Source of the DNA: Desulfobacteraceae bacterium
GTDB taxonomy: Bacteria; Desulfobacterota; Syntrophobacteria; Syntrophobacterales; Syntrophobacteraceae
DNA length: 53,208 nt
Direction of reading: 5' to 3'
Assembly (NCBI GenBank): GCA_021372055.1
Contig: JAJFVB010000265.1
Coordinates: 1-53,208, forward strand
Below the pieces are notes generated by a model. That model searched no databases and had not been told where the DNA came from. It worked only from the letters and a program-made list of their open reading frames with translations. Below, one piece after another: positions 16,814-25,900 of this stretch (position 1 is its first letter; each line of letters opens with the position of its first letter). Position numbers and translations under genes: made by a program.

Positions 16814-17064
16814 TTCCTTTCTCCATGCCCGCGCACAATGGCGCTCGGACGGCACCGGAGGGCTGCTCCGCGACGAAGACGGACGCAAAAAAACGCGACG
16901 GGACGACGGGTTTTGGATTCACCGTCCGTGGAGGCGAAGGGGGAAAGAAAAGGAAGGGATGGGTGTTGAGGTACTGTCGCGGGACGGGGGGGCCAATCCC
17001 GCGAGGGGACTTTTCTTCCGGAGGGAAGACCTGCCCGGCCGCCCCTCCGGAGGATTCGTCCGGT
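16814..17064. other. Intergenic region downstream of the chemoreceptor gene
   Basis: The space between the SpeD-like operon promoter and the stop of the chemoreceptor gene is GC-rich and has no convincing coding frame or RNA structure. Together with the leader it makes up a 400-base gap from 16665. Confidence 0.3.
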
Positions 17065-19248
17065 CTAAAGAAGCGAGGCGTTGCCCTGCGAAGCGGAATC
17101 GCGTTTTGCCGGGTGCGGCGTGCTGTTCAGGGCGCCGTTTAAGCCCTTGGCTTTTGGGCCTGAAGATTGCTTCTGGATGGCCGGAATGCTTTGGGGGGCG
17201 ATTTGTCGCGCCTTGGCCTCCTTGACCGGTTCATCGTCGCGGTGAGCAATCCGTTCGGATGCTCTTGCGGCCCTCGCGGTTTGACGTCTCCGACCCGTTA
17301 TGATCCGGGCCAGTTGCCCCACCACGGTCTGCATCTGCCCTGCCTGGGTATCCATCGACTCGGCCGATGAAGCCGATTCCTCGGCCTGGGAAGCATTCTG
17401 CTGGACTATCTTGTCCATTTCCGAAACCGCCTTGTTCACCTGCTCGATCCCCATGGCCTGTTCCTGCGAAGCGGAGGCGATTTCGGCTATGAGCCCGGTA
17501 ACCTTCATGGAGGTTTTGGCCACCTTGTCAAAGGCGTCGTTGGTTTTCGTGACCTGATCGGAGCCGTCGCGGATCTTGTTCACCGTGCCCTCGATGAGGC
17601 TGGAGGTGTTCCGGGCCGCTTCGGCCGCGCGCAAAGCGAGGTTTCGCACCTCATCGGCGACAACCGCGAATCCCGCTCCCGCCTCTCCCGCTCTGGCTGC
17701 CTCGACAGCGGCATTCAGGGCGAGAAGATTGGTCTGAAAAGCGATTTCGTCAATGGTCTTGATGATCTTCGAGGTTTCTTCGCTTGCGGTCCGGATTTCA
17801 CCCATCGAAGCGATCAGGCCGTTCATCGAGTGGCTGGCCTCTCCGATGTTTTCGTTTCCCTCGCCCATGAGCGTATTCGCCTCCCCCGCGTTTGCCGCGT
17901 TCTGACGGGTCATCGAGGACATTTCCTCGAGCGAGGAGGAGATCTCTTCAATGGAGGCCGCCTGCTCGGAAGCCCCTTCGGCTATGATCTGGCTGGCCGA
18001 CGCGAACTGGTTTGAAGAGGAGGACACGCTGTCCGCGTTGTCATCCAGGGTGTGAATGATTCGGGTGATCGGATTTACTATGCTGCGCGAAATGAGGAAC
18101 CAGGCAACGGCCGTGAGTATCATGGCAATGCCGATTACGCCCAGCATGATCATCAGGCTGCGCTCGCCGATCGCCTGGACCGCGAGCGTTCCCTCCTGGA
18201 ACTCGTCCTTGTACGATCCGGGCCCTATCACCCAGTCCCACGGCTGGAAATACACGAGTTTTGTGATCTTCCGGCGGGTGTTGCCGTCGCCGGGATTCTT
18301 CCATGCGTATTCGTGCAGCGCGGACTCGTTTGGCTTGAGTCCCACGGCCTTGCTTATCATTTCCTGAATGACCGGCTTGCCTTCGGCGTCTTTCGATTCC
18401 CAGATGCTCTCGCCGTTACGCTTCCCGTTCTGAGAAATGATGTAGTTGCCCTTGCTGTCGAGAACGAACACATATCCGGTTTTCCCCACCTTAATGCCCG
18501 TTATTACTTCTTTAAGGCCCTTTATGATCTCTTCGTGGGGCAGGCCCACGTAGAGCATGCCGATGACCTTTTTGCCCGCATCGTAGAGCGGTTCGTAAGC
18601 GGTCAGATACCAGGCGTTTACGACAACGGCCCGCCCGATGTAAGATTCCCCCTTCATTATCGAGGCAATTACCGGATTTGCCTTCCCGTCCGGGTTCGTT
18701 GCCGGTATGAAGGTTCCGATCGCCCTCCTTCCATCCTCCGTTGTCACGTTGGTGGCCACGCGCAGCATGTCGCCGGCGGGATTCATGACCTGGAACACCG
18801 TGCTGGTGCATCCGACCAGCTGCTTTACCTGATCCACTATCGGCACGGTCGCCTGCATCTGCTTTTCCTGGCCGAGCCATTTGTCCCCGACCATCATCTT
18901 GGGAAGCTCGATCCGACTCGTCACCTTTGAATATTGATTGGTCGCATCCCAGCTCACTTTCTCTTCCGACAGGGAGGCGCCGTTGTGAGAATTGACCAAC
19001 TCGCGGGCCATCTTGAGGGATGTCTTCAAAAGTATCTGGTTGCCTTCCTGCGCTGAAGCGACAGTCCGGTAGAGAAGGTCCGAAATGTGGCCCAGGTCTT
19101 CGTTGGCCAACCGGTTGCTCTCCTCTGTGGACGACTGGACTATTTTGCCGTTTTGCCAATAGCTGATGCCGGACAAAACGAGTAGCGGAACGGCACTGAG
19201 GATTATGCCGCACGCGAGGAGTTTGAATCTGAGACTGGTATTCCTCAT
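17065..19248 (-). CDS. Methyl-accepting chemotaxis protein with periplasmic Cache sensor
   Basis: The 727-residue receptor has an N-terminal transmembrane helix (LLACGIILSAVPLLVLSGISY), a periplasmic Cache-type sensor of about 300 residues with IGMLYVGLPHEEIIKGL and GYVFVLDSKGNYIIS, a second helix (MIMLGVIGIAMILTAVAWFL), a HAMP-like linker (SRSIVNPITRII) and a long coiled-coil signalling domain with the conserved hairpin tip DEIAFQTNLLALNAAVEAAR. It would relay a small-molecule signal to CheA and CheW. ATG 19248 has AGGAGG six bases upstream, so it is chosen over a longer frame to 19329. The C-terminus is long and basic and has no recognised CheR-binding pentapeptide. Confidence 0.92.
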   Translation of the reverse strand: MRNTSLRFKLLACGIILSAVPLLVLSGISYWQNGKIVQSSTEESNRLANEDLGHISDLLYRTVASAQEGNQILLKTSLKMARELVNSHNGASLSEEKVSWDATNQYSKVTSRIELPKMMVGDKWLGQEKQMQATVPIVDQVKQLVGCTSTVFQVMNPAGDMLRVATNVTTEDGRRAIGTFIPATNPDGKANPVIASIMKGESYIGRAVVVNAWYLTAYEPLYDAGKKVIGMLYVGLPHEEIIKGLKEVITGIKVGKTGYVFVLDSKGNYIISQNGKRNGESIWESKDAEGKPVIQEMISKAVGLKPNESALHEYAWKNPGDGNTRRKITKLVYFQPWDWVIGPGSYKDEFQEGTLAVQAIGERSLMIMLGVIGIAMILTAVAWFLISRSIVNPITRIIHTLDDNADSVSSSSNQFASASQIIAEGASEQAASIEEISSSLEEMSSMTRQNAANAGEANTLMGEGNENIGEASHSMNGLIASMGEIRTASEETSKIIKTIDEIAFQTNLLALNAAVEAARAGEAGAGFAVVADEVRNLALRAAEAARNTSSLIEGTVNKIRDGSDQVTKTNDAFDKVAKTSMKVTGLIAEIASASQEQAMGIEQVNKAVSEMDKIVQQNASQAEESASSAESMDTQAGQMQTVVGQLARIITGRRRQTARAARASERIAHRDDEPVKEAKARQIAPQSIPAIQKQSSGPKAKGLNGALNSTPHPAKRDSASQGNASLL

Positions 19249-19380
19249 CTTGGTCCTCCTGGACAATGCGCGAAAAAATGAACTGCAGTCCTGCCGGTAC
19301 GGAAAGGATATTGCCTGAGCTTGCTTCAAAATTCACAAATCAAATGCTGTGGATACTTTGCTTCTGTTGCCTGGAACTTG

Positions 19381-19408
19381 TTGTGCAAGGGTGTGATGGC
19401 AATATAAT
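19381..19408 (+). promoter_or_regulatory. Candidate orphan sigma70 promoter
   Basis: TTGTGC (19381-19386) and a perfect TATAAT (19403-19408) are 16 bases apart. It points away from the chemoreceptor gene into a stretch with no gene. The -35 region contains TTGTGCAA, the same half-site seen at the hdrA1 promoter. Confidence 0.35.
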
Positions 19409-19414
19409 CGATCC

Positions 19415-19525
19415 CAGAAGCGTTTGACTTTAGGGAATTTTTCCGTGCAAGAGCAATTCCGGGCGTCTTGGAAAACTGAAGAAGATCAAATGCTTCCGAA
19501 AGGGGGGAAGGCATCCCCCTTTTCT
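19415..19525 (+). ncRNA. Possible small RNA between an orphan promoter and a terminator
   Basis: A transcript from the promoter at 19381-19408 would run about 110 bases to a terminator-like hairpin. The segment has no good coding frame that starts with a ribosome site. The evidence is only the promoter, the spacing and the terminator. A conserved structure could not be judged. Confidence 0.25.
19499..19525 (+). terminator. Intrinsic terminator-like hairpin
   Basis: AAAGGGGG and CCCCCTTT form an 8-bp stem around an 8-base loop and are followed by TCT. The U tail is short. It could end the proposed small RNA on the plus strand, or, read the other way, transcripts that run past the DUF928 gene. 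Confidence 0.4.
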
Positions 19526-19761
19526 GTGAGTGTTTGTTTTCACAAATTTAAGTTAATGATTATATTTGCTAAAAATCGGAGAATAATACGCAGGGGGGAG
19601 GGTGCTTCAAGAGCAGTGACTGGATTCATACTGCTCTCAAGGTGGAAATGCACAGGAAAGGTATATACTCATGACTTACGAGTAGGAGCACCGGGGATGA
19701 CCTAATCGTTCGGACCGAACAGGGAGGTGAACATATGGCAGGTGCGACTTTTCCAACGATG

Positions 19762-19953
19762 ATGCCAAGCTTTCAGACCGTGGGGAGCCCGCTTCCCACA
19801 CCCCACACGCAGCTGCGCTGCTCATTTTGGCGCTTGCGGCGCGCCTTTGGCCAGGCCGCAAGCGCCGGAGCGCCCGGCCTGACGCGCGTGCGCGTGAGGC
19901 TACGGCAGAAATCCCGAGGAGGGGCGGGGAAATCATTTCCCCCGCTCTCCTGG
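19762..19953 (+). repeat. Dispersed intergenic palindromic element, copy C
   Basis: It begins ATGCCAAGCTTTCAGACCGTGG, shares CACGCAGCTGCGCTGCTCATT with copy D, and ends in a palindrome GGGGAAAT-C-ATTTCCCC (19926-19942) followed by CCGCTCT. It fills the space just after the stop of the convergent DUF928 gene, as these elements do elsewhere in the window. Confidence 0.8.
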
Positions 19954-19976
19954 ATGCGTCGCCGTAGCGCAAACTC

Positions 19977-20735
19977 TCATTGGCTCAGGTACTGCAGTAA
20001 TTCGCCTTCGTTTTGCCGGACCATGTCGGACTTGCCTGCCCCCGTTTCGCCGTAGCCCACCTGCTTGAGGAGCGTAATGCGCTGCTGGGCGGCCGTTTTT
20101 TTCTCCGCGGGTTTGCCCGCCCGGTAGGTTGCTCCGAGCGCGTCATACCAGAGGCCTTCGGCGGCGTAAAGCGCGGGGGATTTGGCCGCGCCCGCCGATT
20201 CCAGCTGCTTTTTCAACTCCGGCGAAGGCTCCCGGTAGAGGATGCTCCCGCCGTGGTAGACGTCCTTCGAAGGTTGTTTGGGATCCACCTCGATGCTTAT
20301 GAACCACTGATAGACGACGCCGGGTGTCAACTCGGCCTTGTGGTCGGCAAGACTAAGCACCTGTATGCCTCCCTCTTTCGGGGACTGGAGTTGGGCTTTG
20401 ACCAGTGTCTTTGCTCCCTTGTCGTCATTTAGCGTGAACTCGATACGGCTGGTCGTGGGCTTTGAAATATACCAGTAGAGGGTGGGCTGCCGCTGGGAGG
20501 TGAGCCCCACATGATCGGGTGCAAGAGCGAGCAGAGTGGGCGTTTCCCCCTCGATTCCCCGCACCGCCGCGGCCACTCGCCCGCCCCCCGCAGGCGCGCC
20601 GAGCATGGGCGGCTTGTAAGTGAGCGAACCGGCTGCTCCTTTGGCGTCCTGAGAAAAAACCTGAGAGGGGCATGCCGCCACCATGAAGGCAACGACAAAG
20701 GCCAGAGTTTTCAATACCACCGAATCGTTTCGCAT
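19977..20735 (-). CDS. DUF928-family secreted protein
   Basis: The 252-residue protein has a signal peptide (LKTLAFVVAFMVAACPSQVFS) and then the DUF928 pattern: LTYKPPMLGAPAGGGRVAA near the mature N-terminus, LLALAPDHVGLTSQRQPTLY, a beta-sandwich-like middle with YWYISKP and EFTL, and a helical C-terminus with LWYDALGATY. Its function is unknown. In cyanobacteria such proteins often lie beside CHAT and two-partner secretion genes, as here. ATG 20735 is chosen because AAGGAG lies five bases upstream. It is the last gene of the minus-strand secretion locus. Confidence 0.8.
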   Translation of the reverse strand: MRNDSVVLKTLAFVVAFMVAACPSQVFSQDAKGAAGSLTYKPPMLGAPAGGGRVAAAVRGIEGETPTLLALAPDHVGLTSQRQPTLYWYISKPTTSRIEFTLNDDKGAKTLVKAQLQSPKEGGIQVLSLADHKAELTPGVVYQWFISIEVDPKQPSKDVYHGGSILYREPSPELKKQLESAGAAKSPALYAAEGLWYDALGATYRAGKPAEKKTAAQQRITLLKQVGYGETGAGKSDMVRQNEGELLQYLSQ

Positions 20736-20834
20736 GTCTTCTCCTTCCAAAACAGGTGCGTCTGCTTCCGTTTTGTCCTCGTGCATGAAACCGAATTCCA
20801 TATGGGATTCGAGCTTGCTCTCCGTCCCTGCGGG

Positions 20835-22805
20835 CTACTCTTCCGGGTGAGTCCGATCCTCTTCGCCGGTTTCTTTCCCCTCGTCTTCGGAACTATCTCG
20901 CAACACCTGAAAAACCGGCAGGCTCTTTCCCTTTCCTTTGAGGGACAGTTCGCCGAGGGGCCTGATTCTAAATCGGTCCCCCGAGTAGCGCAACGTGCTT
21001 TCCCCTATGAGTATCCTGCAGATGTTTTCGGAATCGTAGTCCTTGTTTATGCCCTCGAGTCGCGAAGCAACGTTGACCGTATCTCCTATCACGGTGTATT
21101 CGAGGCGTTGCCTGCTGCCGATGCAACCCACGACAAGGGGCCCCGTGTGGATTCCCACCCGCATCTTGACGGTGGGGCGGTTTTGCCCCTTCCACCTTGC
21201 GTTCAGTTCCTCGAGCTGAGCGCCCATTTTCTTGGCACAGAGTATCGCATTGACGGCATCCCTCGAGATCTGCTCCTCATTGCTCCGGGCGACGGGCACG
21301 CCGAAGACGGCCATGACGGCGTCTCCGATATACTTGTTGATCACTCCCCCGTGGCTCAGAACGTGGTTCGTCATGGCTTCCATGTACTCGTTCAGCCAGT
21401 CCATGAGCTTTCCGGGATCTCCGAACTGCTCGGAGATCGTCGTAAAACCTTTCAGATCCGTAAAAAGGACCGTCGCTATGAGCTGCTGGGGGCGCGGGAG
21501 CCCCTCGGACACAAACTGTTCTCTCTGGGCCCAGATCGCCTTGGCGATGTCCTTGGAAACATGACTTTCGAAAAGGCGCATGAGCAGCGCCCTTTGACGC
21601 TTTTCAACGGAAAGCTGGTAGAGCCTGAAAAAATCGGCCGACATGACAAATGCAAGCGCGGGAGGAATGACGGGCAGCCAGAAGCTCAGTCTGAAAGCGA
21701 AAAAAGTAATTCCGGCCAGAGCGGCGGGGAAAACAACCAGGCAGACCGAAAATTTTCGAAACGATGCGACCCGCAAGCAGACCAGAAAACCCATCAGTCC
21801 CCAAAAAACGGTCCAGCCGATTTCCACGCGTTCGGACCAGTACCGCATGGGCTTTTGCCCGTCAATTGCGCTGCGGAGCAACTGGCTTATGGTCGTCGCG
21901 TGCAGTTCGATCCCGTAAATCCTTTGCCCTTCCTCGGATGATCTCTCTATCGGGATCGAGAAGAAATCCCTCAGGCTCTCGGCGGTGGCGCCGACCACAA
22001 TGATCTTGTCCCGGACCAGCTCGTCGGGAATCCTGTCCGCGAGGGCATCGCTCAGCGATATTGATGGAAAGCCGGGCTTGGCGCTGCTGAAATCCAGGAG
22101 GTACTGATAGCCGTTCGTATCGGCGTTGATATACGCTCCCGCATCCCGAGAGAGCGGAACGAAAGTCGTTTTTCCCAGCTTCATCAACCCCGGCGTTTCG
22201 GGATCGGGTTGTGCGCCTATCCCCTCTTTTTGGAGATAGGCAAGGGCGAGCAGGAGGTTGAAAGCCGTGTAGGATTCCTTGCCGTCGTCCATGAACAGGA
22301 GGCCGCGCCGCGTGATTCCGCCCGGATCGATCAGCGAATCCCCGAAACCCACGAGACCACCGTCCCGGACCACGTAAGGCCGGGGCACCCCCGGCGAGAG
22401 TTTGTCCGCGAACTTCATGATGGTGACCACGGGGATGGCCTCGCTGAAAAGCTTCATGAGGTCTTCACTGCCGGGCGGCACCTCGATGTTGCGGAAGATA
22501 TCGAGGCCGATGATCCGCGGTTGGTGCGCGAGAAGATTTTTGACCAGCTGCGCCAGGAGCCCGTCGTTTAGAGGCCAACTGCCCAGCTTCTGGATATCCC
22601 TTTCGGAGATGGTGAGAAGAGTGATGCGGTTGTCGGCTGCGGAAACGCAGGGCTGATACCGGATGTAGTAGTCATAAACGGCCAGTTCCGTCGCCTGGAA
22701 AACACCGGCGGCCCGTGCCCATACGATTCCGGCGCAGACGAGAACGCAGAGCAGCAGACCGGCAAACGCGTCGGTCTTGTAAAAATTCCTTTTCCGTGCG
22801 GACAA
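20835..22805 (-). CDS. CHASE2-domain adenylate/guanylate cyclase, class III
   Basis: The 656-residue protein has an N-terminal helix (AGLLLCVLVCAGIVWA), an extracytoplasmic CHASE2 sensor (TLLTISERDIQKLGSWP to RDKIIVVGATAESLRDFF), three closely spaced membrane helices, and a class III cyclase with both metal aspartates (VLFTDLKGFTTISEQF, YIGDAVMAVFG) and the NVASRLEG substrate-binding and transition-state segment. It should make cAMP in the cytoplasm in response to an outside signal. It starts with TTG 22805, because no ATG lies near the first helix. It stands between the CHAT exoprotein and the DUF928 gene on one strand, which suggests co-expression with the secretion system. Confidence 0.9.
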   Translation of the reverse strand: MSARKRNFYKTDAFAGLLLCVLVCAGIVWARAAGVFQATELAVYDYYIRYQPCVSAADNRITLLTISERDIQKLGSWPLNDGLLAQLVKNLLAHQPRIIGLDIFRNIEVPPGSEDLMKLFSEAIPVVTIMKFADKLSPGVPRPYVVRDGGLVGFGDSLIDPGGITRRGLLFMDDGKESYTAFNLLLALAYLQKEGIGAQPDPETPGLMKLGKTTFVPLSRDAGAYINADTNGYQYLLDFSSAKPGFPSISLSDALADRIPDELVRDKIIVVGATAESLRDFFSIPIERSSEEGQRIYGIELHATTISQLLRSAIDGQKPMRYWSERVEIGWTVFWGLMGFLVCLRVASFRKFSVCLVVFPAALAGITFFAFRLSFWLPVIPPALAFVMSADFFRLYQLSVEKRQRALLMRLFESHVSKDIAKAIWAQREQFVSEGLPRPQQLIATVLFTDLKGFTTISEQFGDPGKLMDWLNEYMEAMTNHVLSHGGVINKYIGDAVMAVFGVPVARSNEEQISRDAVNAILCAKKMGAQLEELNARWKGQNRPTVKMRVGIHTGPLVVGCIGSRQRLEYTVIGDTVNVASRLEGINKDYDSENICRILIGESTLRYSGDRFRIRPLGELSLKGKGKSLPVFQVLRDSSEDEGKETGEEDRTHPEE

Positions 22806-22936
22806 CCGGAATTACCTCATGCTGAAAACAACAAAGAAGGGGAAGGAGTCATCCCCCATCCCCCGATGCTTCTCCGATGCCCTGCGGCCTGAAACGGGCT
22901 TTGTTCCCGCAGCAGGCGCGAGGGGCTTGGGGACTC

Positions 22937-25900
22937 CTACATCCAGTTGCCGATCAGAAGGAAAGGCGACCAGAAGAAGGGATGGCGGTAGCGCGCATCG
23001 TCTATCAACTTCAGCTGAGCGGCCTGAAGGGCCTCGGCCTTCGTGATCGAGGGGTTCTGCAACTGTTTGTAGAACTCGAGGACCAGTTCGGATGCCGCCT
23101 GGTCGCTCACGCTCCAAAGGGTTGCGAGCGCGCTTCGCGCTCCTGCCTTGACCGCCACTCCCGCAAGGCCCAGCGCCGCCTTGTCGTCACCGGCCGCCGT
23201 TTCGCACGCGCTCAGGAAGAGCAGTTCGATCGGAGCGTTCCGGCCCCCGGATTGCCTCATAAGGCTATCGAGTTGGTTCATATCGATCCGCCCGTCCCAG
23301 GCAAGCAGGTAGGTGTCCGTAGCACTGGGCGCAAATTTCCCGTGCGTGGCGATGTGAACTATCGAATAGGGATTTCCCTTCAAGCTTTGGCTGACGTTTG
23401 CTTCAACGAAACTGCGGTTTTCAAGCCGATCGGCGCCGTAGATGCTCTGAATGCCGTCAAGCTCATCCTTCACGTTCGCAAGGGGTGCAAAGCCCTGGAC
23501 CGATTCGGTGAGACCGGCGGAAAGCACCCGGGTATCGCGTCTTTTGAGGGACCGCGGGTCGGTAAGGTTGAGACTCGGCGTAACCACCACGGCATACTTC
23601 TCGATCAGGAACCTGCTCCCGTCGTGCAGAGCGGCAAAAGGCACCGTCCTGAGGACCCCGTCGGGCATGAAGATGAGCGTATTGATGCCGTGAAGGTTCA
23701 GCTCGATTTCGAGGGGGCGGACGATAAGCTTGTAGAGGTGCTGGGAATCCGCCAGGAAATCCCACCTGGTCCTCCGCTCGAGGCTCGCCCGAAGCTTGTT
23801 GATATCGCGCTCAAGGCTCTCCGAGTCCACGGGCACGGTGAACTTTTTGAGCCCGCTGCGGAGCATCAGGACGAGGTCCACCCGCTTCGGGAAGATCAGC
23901 GTGTAGACGACGGCCGAATCCTTCGGGATGTCTTTCAACCGGGTCTTGTGCATCTGGTCCGCGATGGAGCCGTCCTGGAAGTATGCCTGCAACTCGGCCG
24001 CTTTCATGAGTTCTATGGCTTCGCGCGCGTTTGGCAGGGAGGACTGCTGGAGCAGCATATCAGCCGCCTCTCTGAAATTGACCACGGCGTTCCAGTAGTC
24101 GCCGCTCCTCTGGGAGGACAGCCCCTGCTCGGTGAAGCCTCCAGCTGTCTGGAAGGGAGAAAGGGCGCCCTCGGCCGATGCGAGTTCGATAAGGTCGGCT
24201 TCGGCCGCCTGGACCTCGGCTTCGACTCCTTCGGGATCGGTTGTCTCGGTGTTCGTATCGGTCTGAGTGGTCTGGGTGCTCGTGACCGCGGCTTCCACCG
24301 ACTCGGCTTTTTCGGTGGCGGCCGAACCGGTGATCGTGCCGACCCTTCCGGAAGCGGCGGAGGTGATCTTGTAGCCGTAAACGGGTACGCCGCCCTGTGA
24401 CGCGCCTGCCACGCTCAGCCCCGTTGTCGAAACCATCTTGTCGGTACCGGGCAATGCATTGTCGTAGGCGCCCGAAGTCGGATAGTTCAGGGTAACGGTG
24501 TCGCCGGTCAGAGCCCCGGTATATGTGTAGTTCGCATCCGTGAGGGTTGCCGCGCTGGTGCCGTCATACTCCTTGGTCACCGATCCGGTCAGGGAGACGG
24601 TGATGGTCGGAGCAAGCGAGTAGAGGAGTCCGCTGCCGCTGCCAAGAGGCGTTGTCGAGTAGGCGGCGTTGTACTGGATGAAGCCCGGCGTCAGGCCGTT
24701 AAGGGTATTGAGCGAGGGGTCCGCCGAATACACCAGCCATCGGCCGCCGTTTGCCACCAGCGCATTCGCCCCGTAGTTGTTGACGAATGGACCCGTGGTC
24801 GCAAGCGTGATATTTCCGTCCACCGTCAGCACGCCGTTCAGGACGATACCCGCGCTGCCCGCCCCCGTATTAAGGACCGTGGTACTAGACCACGGGTTGC
24901 AGTCGCCGATCGTGATCAGCCCGGTGCCGTCGCTGCGGCCTATGATTATCTCGCCGGTGAATGAGGAGTCGCTTATATCCCAGCCGTCCGTGCGCAATGT
25001 CCCGGGTGCGCCCGATCCGACACCGATACTGGTGGATGCCGTGTAGGGCTGTACTGTGAAAATGCCGGTGGTCTGCAGGGTGCCTGCCACATATATCTCA
25101 TCCCCCGTCATCGTGATGTTGCTGGATGACGAAGTGACGTCCGATCCGGCGAGCTGGCCGATCCGGGTGCTGGTGGTGCTGAAAATCGCGTAGTTCGCGG
25201 AAGTGCTCGAGCCGCCGATGCCCGTGATGTTGATCGGACCGCTGTTGGCCAGGATATTGGCATCGTAGATGAAGACACCGTAGTTCGCGGCGGATGAACT
25301 CGCTCCGCTGTAGCCTGTTAGCTGGATGCCGCCTCCTCCGGTCGCCTGCACGGTCGCGCCCGGTCCCAAAGCCACGCCGACGGAATTGTAGGCCAGTGTG
25401 GAGCCGCTCGCATCTCCCAGAATCGTGATCGCCGATTCCGAGTTGTTGGACGACTTGATTGTCACGACATTTGCGGTTCCGCCGACCCAATCTCCGGTTG
25501 CCAGCGCTACCCCGGCATTGAAGCTGTATTCCGAGTTCATTGCGGCCAGTCCGGTAATGGATATCTTTCCGCTGCCGGAATCGATAACGGTGTCGACCGA
25601 TTCCAGGTCGGATTCGACACCGAGAAACACGCCCGTGCCGTAATACCCGGACGTGTCGCTTCCAGCCCCTTTGCCTCTCAGGGTGACGTCGCCACCTCCG
25701 GAATGGAGCTGGGCATTGATGAGCGCAATTCCGCTGGAGGTCTCTTCGCCGGTGTCCCTGCCCTGCGCATAGCCGGTGGTCATGTCGGACCCGCCTCCCA
25801 GCGTAATGTTGCCGCCGTTGCTCCAGATCCCCGAACCGGGGTACAGGACGATGCTCCCGCCGGTATTGCTGAAATTGCTCCACAGGACCACGTTGAGAGG

